Below, piece after piece: positions 43,575 to 51,408 of a stretch of 64,000 bases of DNA. Source of the stretch: Daejeonella oryzae DSM 19973. Lineage in GTDB: Bacteria > Bacteroidota > Bacteroidia > Sphingobacteriales > Sphingobacteriaceae. The stretch's first letter is position 1, and each line of letters opens with the position of its first letter. The DNA lies in NCBI RefSeq assembly GCF_000422945.1, contig NZ_AUHA01000003.1:676940-740939 (forward strand), in the 5' to 3' direction. The notes below the pieces were generated by a model. That model ran no database searches, was not told where the DNA came from, and was given only the letters and a program-made list of their open reading frames with translations. Both the position numbers and the translations under genes were made by a program.

Positions 43575-45398
43575 TTAGCGATTAGTGTTGATTGGAGCAG
43601 GCGAAAGGATCATCATTTTCAGAAGCCTCTTTTCTTTATTCAGCCGGAGGCCATAGTTTGCAAGGGCCCTGTTCAGAGAATCTATAGTGCTGATATTGGT
43701 CCCCAGTTCCATATTCAGTGTATAGGTAATGCCGGATTCATCAATAATCGGAGGCATGCCCGGCTGCCGGTTCAAATGTTCTATGAAGCTACTGATCCAG
43801 TCATTTTTCATCGTATACTCCTGCCCTGCGGCTGCCGATAAATTCGTGTGCCGCTCTCCCCGGGAAGGAACTGGAATCAGTTTTTTATCCCTGACCTGCA
43901 AGACCAGGCAATCCATAAAACGTTCCTCCGCTACCGCACTCACTTTAAAGAAGCGTGCAAGATCCTGCTGCATGAGCAGGTGCAAATCCTGCCTGAAAGA
44001 AAGGGGCAGGATCAGTTCATAACACCATACTTTATCCTGCCGCTCCCGGTACCAATCGCCAATTTCATAATCCCTGCGCTCCAGTCCTTCATACAAAACC
44101 CGATTATCCTGCCAGTATGAAGGCAGGTTCAGCGCTTTTTTATACATGCTGACTACTCCCTGGTTCAGGGCATGCAGGCGTACCGAAACACTGTCTTCCC
44201 GCACACCGATACTGCCGGGAAGGCCCGCTGAAAAACCTGTGATCATGGAACGGTATTTATAAACAGCAGCTCCGCCGTTACCCCGGTCAAACAGGGGTTC
44301 GCGGGTATCGAAATTCAGCTGATCTGTTTTTTGGGCTTTAAAGTCCGCCTGCTCTTTTGCGAGCAATTTTTGAATATTTTGCGCATTAAAATCATAGGAT
44401 TCTGTGGTTTGAATGAGTTTGCCCTCCGGACTGATCCAAACCAAATGCGGAACCGTGGCATAGGGGAACAGCTTTTTCATAGCGATATCTCCGGTAGCAA
44501 TCACATTTTTGAAAGCCGCTATCCGGGGGTATTTTAGCAGGAATTTTTGGATCTCCTGCCCCTGCTGAGTGGTAATAAACAGCACCTGCAGCTGATCACC
44601 AAACTGCCTTTGGAGCTCATCCGCTTTTTCAAATGATTCCAGGCAGCCTTTGCACCAGGTATTCCAGAAATCCAGGATCAGCAACTTACCCCTGAAGTCT
44701 GAAATTTTTGCTGTACCGGTTTTGTAGTTTATCAGATTACTGATCGTCACATCGGGAACCTGATCACCCGGCTTCAGCTTGTCCAATTCCTGGGCATGGA
44801 GCTGCCCGGCACCTGTTGCTATAAAGAATAATAAAATGAAGCCAATGCGGCGATAGAAAGGATTGGACGGTTTTTGAGGTATCTGAAAATTTAGATTAAC
44901 GATATTGTTTTCCAACATGTACTGCTCCAGCTGGTTTTCGTCATGATCCCGCAGGAAGAGCTTTGTCAGCATTGTATCATGGGCGGAGCCGAAGCTCACA
45001 CTCCCGCCGTCATGGTGTGAAACCGGTTGGGATTGTTTGTTTGGGCGATGTGTAAACCCCGCAGCCATAAGCAATGAAAAGGATGTAGATCTGTCGTCTT
45101 CTTCCCGCCAGCTCATTTTCAAATCACTTCCTCCCTCCTTTTTATCGTGATACTTTTTAGACTTGCCCGGCAAGTAATACGGTTTTGTTACTTCCAGTTT
45201 GTACTGCTCTGCCCTGAGTTTGGATTCTTCAACACGGCGTGCTGATTCTTTCAGCTCTTCGGCCATGAGGTCAAATTTCAGTCGCTGGCAGGATCTGGTA
45301 CTGGTATATTCTGTGCGGCAAAAGCGCCTCAGGAACACATGAAATTTTTGCTTTAAAAAAGGCCAAAGCACGGCCATTAAGCTCTTTTTTGCTTTCAT
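43575..45398 (-). CDS. TlpA-like thioredoxin-fold protein with unusual N-terminal extension
   Basis: This is a 607-residue reading frame. Residues 183-203 (RRIGFILLFFIATGAGQLHAQ) look like a signal peptide, followed by an AhpC-TSA/TlpA domain (about 208-340) with the redox motif WCKGC (C249 and C252). The remaining 260 residues, unrecognised, carry a DUF-like C-terminal domain often seen in SusCD-linked thioredoxins. The first 160 residues are charged, basic and cytosolic-looking, which is odd ahead of a signal sequence. An ATG at 44918 with an upstream GGAG is a plausible real start. It heads the operon with susC and susD. Confidence 0.75.
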   Translation of the reverse strand: MKAKKSLMAVLWPFLKQKFHVFLRRFCRTEYTSTRSCQRLKFDLMAEELKESARRVEESKLRAEQYKLEVTKPYYLPGKSKKYHDKKEGGSDLKMSWREEDDRSTSFSLLMAAGFTHRPNKQSQPVSHHDGGSVSFGSAHDTMLTKLFLRDHDENQLEQYMLENNIVNLNFQIPQKPSNPFYRRIGFILLFFIATGAGQLHAQELDKLKPGDQVPDVTISNLINYKTGTAKISDFRGKLLILDFWNTWCKGCLESFEKADELQRQFGDQLQVLFITTQQGQEIQKFLLKYPRIAAFKNVIATGDIAMKKLFPYATVPHLVWISPEGKLIQTTESYDFNAQNIQKLLAKEQADFKAQKTDQLNFDTREPLFDRGNGGAAVYKYRSMITGFSAGLPGSIGVREDSVSVRLHALNQGVVSMYKKALNLPSYWQDNRVLYEGLERRDYEIGDWYRERQDKVWCYELILPLSFRQDLHLLMQQDLARFFKVSAVAEERFMDCLVLQVRDKKLIPVPSRGERHTNLSAAAGQEYTMKNDWISSFIEHLNRQPGMPPIIDESGITYTLNMELGTNISTIDSLNRALANYGLRLNKEKRLLKMMILSPAPINTNR

Positions 45399-45438
45399 TT
45401 TTTTTAATGGTTTGTTAAAAATTAATTACCTAATCCAT

Positions 45439-45584
45439 CAGCCTGAGCATCGTCGAAGGCTGAGCAACGTCGAAGGCTGAACTTCGTCACAGCCTGAGCA
45501 TCGTCACAGCCTGAGCTTCGCCGAAGGATGATCATCCGTCAGACTGAGCATCGTCGAAGACTGAGCATCGTCGAAGGCAGTGAC
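45439..45584. repeat. Degenerate tandem repeat, about eight units of 15-20 bases
   Basis: Successive variants of CTGAGCATCGTCGAAGG follow one another, with changes such as CTGAGCAACGTCGAAGG, CTGAACTTCGTCACAG and CTGAGCTTCGCCGAAGG. The period varies from 15 to about 18 bases. The units contain partial self-complementarity (CTTCGACGATGCTCAG on the other strand). There are no spacers and no cas genes, so it is not a CRISPR array. Confidence 0.85.
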
Positions 45585-45831
45585 TTAAAGCAGGCAGGGA
45601 AATAATCAAAACTAAACGGGTACCCTGCCGCCTTCAGGCAAGGGTCATTCGGGAGGGCAAATGATTAAGGAAAGGTGATTGCTGTATAAAATTTGCATAA
45701 AGGGAAGTTAGGCCTAAGTTGTAAAGTACCGAACCACAGCAAATTGTATTTAACAACCGCTTAAAGGTTTTAAACAACCAACCTGAACTTGTATATTTAT
45801 AATATATATTTGAAACCTAAACCAAACAGCT
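45585..45831. other. Intergenic stretch before the XRE gene
   Basis: With the repeat before it, this completes a 433-base gene-free gap between the divergent TlpA-like and XRE genes. It holds the XRE promoter region (-7 element at 45805) and no gene. Confidence 0.4.
45805..45812 (+). promoter_or_regulatory. -7 promoter element (TATATTTG)
   Basis: TATATTTG matches TAnnTTTG and lies 19 bases upstream of the XRE regulator ATG. A TTG 13 bases further upstream is closer than the usual -33 spacing. Confidence 0.45.
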
Positions 45832-46182
45832 ATGTCAGAGACCTCAACTCATATCGGAAGAAAAATCAGCCGCATTCGCGAATTGCGTGGCATGAAACAA
45901 GAAGCTTTAGCAGCTGAACTTGGTATCAGTCAGCAGGCGGTTTCGAAAATAGAACAGAGCGAAGAGGTGGAAGAAAGTGCATTGGCTAAGATTGCTAATA
46001 TACTTGGTGTAACAGTTGAAGCTTTAAAGCATTTTACAGAAGATTCCGTATTTAATAATATCAATAATTTCCACGATAACTCTATTCAAAACAATTTTAA
46101 TCCTATTGAAAAGATTGTTGAACTTTATGAGCGATTGCTTGCTAGTGAACGGGAGAAGGTCGAAATTTTGAAGGCAAAGTAA
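45832..46182 (+). CDS. XRE family transcriptional regulator
   Basis: This is a 116-residue protein with a Cro/CI helix-turn-helix at residues 10-62 (IGRKISRIRELRGMKQEALAAELGISQQAVSKIEQSEEV, then LAKIANILGVTVEALKHF). The C-terminal part is helical and asparagine-rich and may dimerise. It precedes the type IIG-like gene in the same direction by 129 bases. Regulators in this position often act as C proteins that delay or tune a restriction-modification system, but this one is also a generic Bacteroidota form, so the link is inference. Confidence 0.85.
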   Translation: MSETSTHIGRKISRIRELRGMKQEALAAELGISQQAVSKIEQSEEVEESALAKIANILGVTVEALKHFTEDSVFNNINNFHDNSIQNNFNPIEKIVELYERLLASEREKVEILKAK

Positions 46183-46311
46183 ATTTTTCCCGCACCTAAC
46201 TTCATATGTCTATAAGTTCTTTCTTTTGTGTTTAAAAGGTAAAACAAAATAATTTAACTTACCCTTAAATCCCCAAATCTTTATTTACTTTATGCCTTCG
46301 AAATACCTTGA

Positions 46312-49300
46312 ATGCAACTAAGTAAACTCAAACCAAAGCAATCCCTTAATAAAGCCTATCTCAAAGAAACTGTACTTCGTGCTGATATTGAGCTGTTTAA
46401 AGATAATTTTAAAACTTTTTTAAGCAATACCAGCACTAATTTAAACGATGAAGAATACCTGAAAACTCAGGTGAGCCATTTGCTTTGGGACACTTGGTAT
46501 AAAGGTAAGCATCATATCAATCCTATCAGCAAGAACGACCTGGCTATTCATACCGGCAAATCTCCATCCGATGCTATCGGGATAATTGTTGAGTTGAAAA
46601 GCGTGGGCAATAAAACTGAAATGCTAACCTCCGAAAAGCCAAACGCAAAGGCTTTTCATGAGTTGGTACTTTATTACATGCGGGAACGCCTGGAAACTAA
46701 AAACAACGAAATAAAGCATCTGATAGCAACCAATATTAACGATTGGTATGTTTTTGATGCCAATGAATTTGATAAGAAGATTTTCCGCAACACGGCTATT
46801 AAAAAACTTTATGAGCTTAAAATATCCGACAAGAAAGATAATCCCTGGTTTTATAATGAGCTGAAGGATCTGCTTAACAAATCCGTTGATCTCCTTTTAG
46901 AATGCACTTATTTCAATATTCGTGAATTTGAAAAGTTTATACTGAACCAGCAAAGAGAGGATGATAAACGGATCATTCCTTTGTATAAGATCCTTTCTCC
47001 GCCACACCTGCTCAAATTGCCTTTTGCCAACGACAGCAACTCCTTACAGCCCAAATTTTATTCAGAACTGCTGCATTTGATCGGTTTAACTGAAATAAAA
47101 GAGGGGAGCAAAAAATTAATTCAACGCAAAAAAGAAGGTCAAAGGGATGCGGGCTCGCTGATTGAAAATACCATCATGCAACTTGAAAGCCTGGATAAGT
47201 TATCCAGAATGGACCGGCCTTCGCAATATGGTGACAACCAGGAGGAACGTTTGTACAATGTGGCCCTCGAACTGGTCATCACCTGGATAAACCGTATCCT
47301 CTTTCTTAAGCTGTTGGAAGCTCAGTTACTAAGCTACCATAAAGGAGACGTGGCCTACACTTTTTTAAATAAAGATAAGATCAAGGATTTCGATGACCTG
47401 AATAAACTCTTTTTTAGAGTTTTGGCTAAACGGAACGACGAGCGCAGTGAATCCATCCGCCAGTTATTTGGCAACGTTCCTTATTTGAACTCTTCTCTTT
47501 TTGAACAAACCGAGATAGAGCACCAGTCGCTGTTCATCAGTGCCCTTGAAGATAATCTTGATCTAACACTACTTAGCAACAGCATATTAAAGGATAGGCA
47601 TACCAACACCCGCAAAGGCTCATTAAATACACTCGATTATCTTTTTGAATTTCTAAATGCCTACAATTTCAGCAGCGAAGGCAAAGAAGATATTCAGGAG
47701 GATAATAAAACACTGGTTAACGCATCCGTTCTGGGGCTCATTTTTGAAAAGATAAACGGCTACAAAGACGGTTCCTTTTTTACCCCCGGTTTTATTACCA
47801 TGTATATGTGTAAAGAAACTATCCGGCGGGCAGTAGTGCAAAAGTTTAATGAAATTAAAGGATGGGATTGTCAGGCCTACGAGGATTTGTATGATAAAAT
47901 ACAGGATCAAGCAGAGGCCAATACGATAATAAACAGCTTAAAGATTTGCGACCCGGCTGTTGGCTCAGGGCACTTTTTGGTTTCTGCCTTAAATGAGATT
48001 ATTGCTATCAAACACGATCTCCGTATTTTATCAGACCGTAACGGCCACTGGCTGAAAGAATACCAGGTAGAAGTGGTAAACGATGAGTTAATGGTTACCG
48101 CAGACGGCGACCCGTTTCAATATAACCCTTTAAACAAAGAAAGCCAGCGGGTACAGGAAACTCTTTTCCACGAAAAGCAAACGATCATAGAAAACTGTCT
48201 TTTCGGTGTTGACATTAACCCCAACTCCGTTAAGATTTGCCGCCTTAGGCTATGGATAGAGCTTCTTAAAAATGCCTATTATAAAAACTCAGTATCCCTG
48301 AATTTGGCAGAAAATCCTCATTCTTTGCAGGTACTTGAAACATTACCCAACATCGACATCAATATTAAATGTGGTAATTCCCTAATTAATCGCTTCGCTC
48401 TCAATTCTGATTTGAAACAAGCTTTTAGCGGTAGCAAGTGGAAATTAGTTGATTACAAAGAAGCAGTTGTAAAATATAAAGCCACATCAGATAAACAACA
48501 GAAAAAGGATTTAACAAAACTGATTGATGATATAAAAAGCAACTTTAAGGTTAAGTTTTATGCTAATGATAAGGAGAACAAAGAACTAAATAAGTTACGG
48601 GGACAGCTCACTAACCTGCTTACTGCTAATATTGATCTGTTTGGCAAGAAACGTTCGGCCAAAGAAATTGAAATAGAAGCCCGGCGGTTAAATTTATTGA
48701 TAGCAAAACAGGAGCAAATAATCGACGAGATTAAGAACAATAAGATATATGCAAATGCATTTGAGTGGCGTTTTGAGTTCCCGGAAGTATTAAATGATGA
48801 TGGTGATTTTGTAGGATTCGATGCGGTGATTGGAAATCCACCGTATGTAAGGCAGGAGGAGTTTAGCGATATAAAAGATTATCTCAAACAGAATTACGAG
48901 GTATTCGCAGGGACTGCCGACTTATTAATTTACTTCATCGAAAAAGGATTATCCGTATTAAAAGAAAATGGACAGTTCAATTTTATTATTGCGAATAAAT
49001 TCATGCGAGCCGGTTTCGGTAAACCGGTTAGAACTTATCTCCAAAAGTATCAATTAGAATCCATCATTGATTTTGGCGATTTGCCTGTTTTTCAGGAAGC
49101 CACAACCTATCCTTGTATTTTAACCGTTAAAAAGCAAAAAGTTGCTTCTCCGTTCTTTGCATTAATCATGACTGATTTGCACGTGGATGATTTACAAATA
49201 CACATTCAGGAAAATGCTTTTCATCTGCATCAGAATACTTTGAATAAGGAAGGGTGGAATTTAGAAAAGCAGGAAACTCAAAGCTTGGTTAATAAACTTA

Positions 49301-50109
49301 AGAAATCCGGGAAACCTTTTGACGAGTATGTAAATGGAAATGTTTATAGAGGATTATTGACAGGGTTAAATGAAGCCTTTGTTATTGATGAGAGCATTAA
49401 AAATCAAATAATTGCCCAGGAACCACAGGCTGGAGAAATTATTAAACCATTTTTAGAGGGCAAATATGTCAAGCAGTATAACTCCTTAAATCCTAATAAG
49501 CACCTTATTCTTTTTCAAAACCAGCAAACCCGGAGTTGGTTTGGAAAATTAAAAGAGGAAGAAGCATGGATAGAGTTAAGCTCAAAATTTCCAGTCTTAT
49601 GCTCTTATTTATCACCTTTCAAAGAAAAAGCTAAAGCCAGATCTGATCAGGGAGAATATTGGTGGGAGTTAAGGCCTTGTGCATATTATAACAAGTTCCA
49701 GGAAATTAAGATAATCTACCCAAATATTTGCAGAAGACCTGAATTCACTTTTGATGAAACCGGTGTTTACACGAACCAGAAGTGTTTCATCATTCCGGTT
49801 CCGGACAAATATCTTCTGGGAGTTTTAAATAGCTCTGTAACGTTCTTTCTTTTCAGAAATATCCTCCCAAAGCTTAGAGGTGATTTTTACGAACCGAGTT
49901 ATGTTTATTTCAAAGATTTCCCTATTGCTTTACCAGATGATGAAACAAGAGCGGAAATCATAAGGCTTGTGGAAAAAACCATACTCATAAAGCAAGATGA
50001 TTCAAACGCTGACATTAGATACCTGGAACAAAAAATAGATCAACTCGTATATCAGCTCTATAACTTAACCGAAGAGGAAATTAAGATTGTGGAGGGAGAA
50101 GCTCGATGA
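46312..50109 (+). CDS. Type IIG-like restriction-modification enzyme (Eco57I-type N6-adenine methylase)
   Basis: This 1,265-residue single-chain restriction-modification protein has an N-terminal PD-(D/E)XK-like nuclease pattern (D77, then VELK with E94 and K96). The methyltransferase core has motif I in ICDPAVGSGHFLVSALNE (near residue 550) and the N6-adenine motif IV in VIGNPPYVRQE (near 843). The C-terminal 350 residues resemble a TaqI-like target-recognition domain. The methylase modifies self DNA and the nuclease cuts unmodified DNA. It overlaps the membrane-protein gene downstream by four bases (ATGA). Confidence 0.88.
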   Translation: MQLSKLKPKQSLNKAYLKETVLRADIELFKDNFKTFLSNTSTNLNDEEYLKTQVSHLLWDTWYKGKHHINPISKNDLAIHTGKSPSDAIGIIVELKSVGNKTEMLTSEKPNAKAFHELVLYYMRERLETKNNEIKHLIATNINDWYVFDANEFDKKIFRNTAIKKLYELKISDKKDNPWFYNELKDLLNKSVDLLLECTYFNIREFEKFILNQQREDDKRIIPLYKILSPPHLLKLPFANDSNSLQPKFYSELLHLIGLTEIKEGSKKLIQRKKEGQRDAGSLIENTIMQLESLDKLSRMDRPSQYGDNQEERLYNVALELVITWINRILFLKLLEAQLLSYHKGDVAYTFLNKDKIKDFDDLNKLFFRVLAKRNDERSESIRQLFGNVPYLNSSLFEQTEIEHQSLFISALEDNLDLTLLSNSILKDRHTNTRKGSLNTLDYLFEFLNAYNFSSEGKEDIQEDNKTLVNASVLGLIFEKINGYKDGSFFTPGFITMYMCKETIRRAVVQKFNEIKGWDCQAYEDLYDKIQDQAEANTIINSLKICDPAVGSGHFLVSALNEIIAIKHDLRILSDRNGHWLKEYQVEVVNDELMVTADGDPFQYNPLNKESQRVQETLFHEKQTIIENCLFGVDINPNSVKICRLRLWIELLKNAYYKNSVSLNLAENPHSLQVLETLPNIDINIKCGNSLINRFALNSDLKQAFSGSKWKLVDYKEAVVKYKATSDKQQKKDLTKLIDDIKSNFKVKFYANDKENKELNKLRGQLTNLLTANIDLFGKKRSAKEIEIEARRLNLLIAKQEQIIDEIKNNKIYANAFEWRFEFPEVLNDDGDFVGFDAVIGNPPYVRQEEFSDIKDYLKQNYEVFAGTADLLIYFIEKGLSVLKENGQFNFIIANKFMRAGFGKPVRTYLQKYQLESIIDFGDLPVFQEATTYPCILTVKKQKVASPFFALIMTDLHVDDLQIHIQENAFHLHQNTLNKEGWNLEKQETQSLVNKLKKSGKPFDEYVNGNVYRGLLTGLNEAFVIDESIKNQIIAQEPQAGEIIKPFLEGKYVKQYNSLNPNKHLILFQNQQTRSWFGKLKEEEAWIELSSKFPVLCSYLSPFKEKAKARSDQGEYWWELRPCAYYNKFQEIKIIYPNICRRPEFTFDETGVYTNQKCFIIPVPDKYLLGVLNSSVTFFLFRNILPKLRGDFYEPSYVYFKDFPIALPDDETRAEIIRLVEKTILIKQDDSNADIRYLEQKIDQLVYQLYNLTEEEIKIVEGEAR

Positions 50110-50690
50110 AAAAGGACGAAAAAGAGATAATAAATCCATTGGAAGCATACAAATTAGAACTTGTTAAAGTATATGAAAAAAGCCAAGACTCCTTTGAAAA
50201 GCAGTTGTCCTATTTAAGTGCCGGAGCTTTAGGCTTATCAATTCTTTTTATTGAAAAAACTGTTACAGATATTTCTACAAGCTCCTTTAAAATTTTTTTA
50301 GCCGGAAGTTGGATGCTATTGGCAATAACATTAGTAGTAAATTTGATTTCCCATTCCATCTCTGCCAGAAATAGCTATAAAACCATTAATGACATTGAAA
50401 CAAATAAATATGATTCTGAAAAGGCCGAAAAACGTATTAAGCAAGTCAACAAAATAAATAATTTAACGATAACAACCTTTTTACTAGGCATTTTGCTACT
50501 TATAATATTTGTAATAATTAACACAATGAGCGATAAAATAAAAACTTCAAACAGTTCCGACTTAACAAAAGGTTTTACATCGGGTCCACCACCAAATAGT
50601 TACCCGACACCAGCCCCTCAAATAGGTCAAAATCCAACGCCACCGCCGAGTATTCCATCCAAGCCGATTGAGGCACCAAAAGAAAAGTAA
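50106..50690 (+). CDS. Two-helix membrane protein with proline-rich tail, coupled to the RM gene
   Basis: This 194-residue protein has a helical N-terminus (EAYKLELVKVYEKSQDSFEKQLSYLSAGALG), two membrane helices (about 56-77 and about 120-142) and a proline-rich C-terminal tail (PPPNSYPTPAPQ, then GQNPTPPPSIPSKP). I do not recognise a family. The ATGA overlap with the type IIG gene and the TAATG overlap with the next reading frame show that it belongs to that operon. It could be an anchor or an effector of the system. The tail motif recurs in the following microprotein. Confidence 0.7.
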   Translation: MKKDEKEIINPLEAYKLELVKVYEKSQDSFEKQLSYLSAGALGLSILFIEKTVTDISTSSFKIFLAGSWMLLAITLVVNLISHSISARNSYKTINDIETNKYDSEKAEKRIKQVNKINNLTITTFLLGILLLIIFVIINTMSDKIKTSNSSDLTKGFTSGPPPNSYPTPAPQIGQNPTPPPSIPSKPIEAPKEK

Positions 50691-50824
50691 TGTCAAAACA
50701 GATAAAAATCTCACCAGGTCCTTTAAGGGAACGGGGTCTTACTCCTTCTCCACCACCCAGAGAGAGGCAAGGGGGTCAGAATCCAACACCACCCCCAGCA
50801 GCGCCTAAAAAACCTCAAAAATAG
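50690..50824 (+). CDS. Proline-rich microprotein
   Basis: This is a 44-residue frame that begins inside the stop codon of the preceding gene (TAATG). It reads SKQIKISPGPLRERG, then a proline-rich part with GQNPTPPPAAPKKPQK. The segment GQNPTPPP followed by a P-x-K-P pattern is shared with the tail of the membrane protein just upstream, so one tail may have arisen from the other. The perfect overlap and biased composition support its being translated. It is unrecognised in function and followed three bases later by the 77-residue gene. Confidence 0.5.
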   Translation: MSKQIKISPGPLRERGLTPSPPPRERQGGQNPTPPPAAPKKPQK

Positions 50825-50827
50825 CAA

Positions 50828-51061
50828 ATGATAAAATTCGAAATTAAGCTCGGTGCCAGTTATCTTAATAAAGAAGCCCGGGAGATCAGAGACTTGATTA
50901 ATCCTCAGATAAAAGGGATGCGCTGTAGCAAATGTAAAGTGAATACAATTATTGATTTTTATAAAGGATCAGATAACCATGCTTATCACCGAATTACTTC
51001 ATGCTGCACTGAATTTGAGAAAAGAGTTAAGGATAAACTTTTTCATCCAAAGAGTAATTGA
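50828..51061 (+). CDS. Small Cys-containing hypothetical protein
   Basis: This 77-residue protein has the pattern MRCSKCKVNTIIDFYKGSDNHAYHRITSCCTEF, in which CSKC and the later CC with nearby His residues could bind zinc. It starts three bases after the proline-rich microprotein and is the last gene of the type IIG operon. No family is recognised, and the link to defence is by position only. Confidence 0.6.
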   Translation: MIKFEIKLGASYLNKEAREIRDLINPQIKGMRCSKCKVNTIIDFYKGSDNHAYHRITSCCTEFEKRVKDKLFHPKSN

Positions 51062-51408
51062 CGGGAACACACACAAGCTGTTAGAACTCCCAATCGTCCG
51101 CGTTTGTAACGCGTTATAAATGAGAAATGCGATAGGATCGCACTTTGGGTTTCGATTGCTGCTTTTAATTTTATGCTGCTTTATAGGGCATCTGCCTTTA
51201 AACTTTCCCGTCTGCACACAGCACCCTTAGCATGTTGAGGATGCCTGGGATCGATGGTTGGATCCAGCGGGTTTACATTAAATTTAGGTTTACCCCTGTG
51301 TTTGAAAAAGAAAGGAATGCGGCTTTCAATACATTTTAATTTGACATATTCTATTCATTCTTTTTGAATGGGGTGGGCTTTATGGTCGGATTCACCACCT
51401 ACTATCTG
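51062..51408. other. Intergenic stretch with palindrome and minus-strand coding remnant
   Basis: GCGTT-TGT-AACGC at 51101-51113 is a short palindrome. On the minus strand, 51181-51347 reads like a protein without a start codon (IPFFFKHRGKPKFNV, then NPLDPTIDPRHPQHAKG, stop at 51181-51183), probably the tail of a decayed gene. No intact gene is seen. Confidence 0.4.

Noticed and set aside
45439..45584. CRISPR array
   Set aside because: The units are too short and degenerate, there are no unique spacers and no cas genes.
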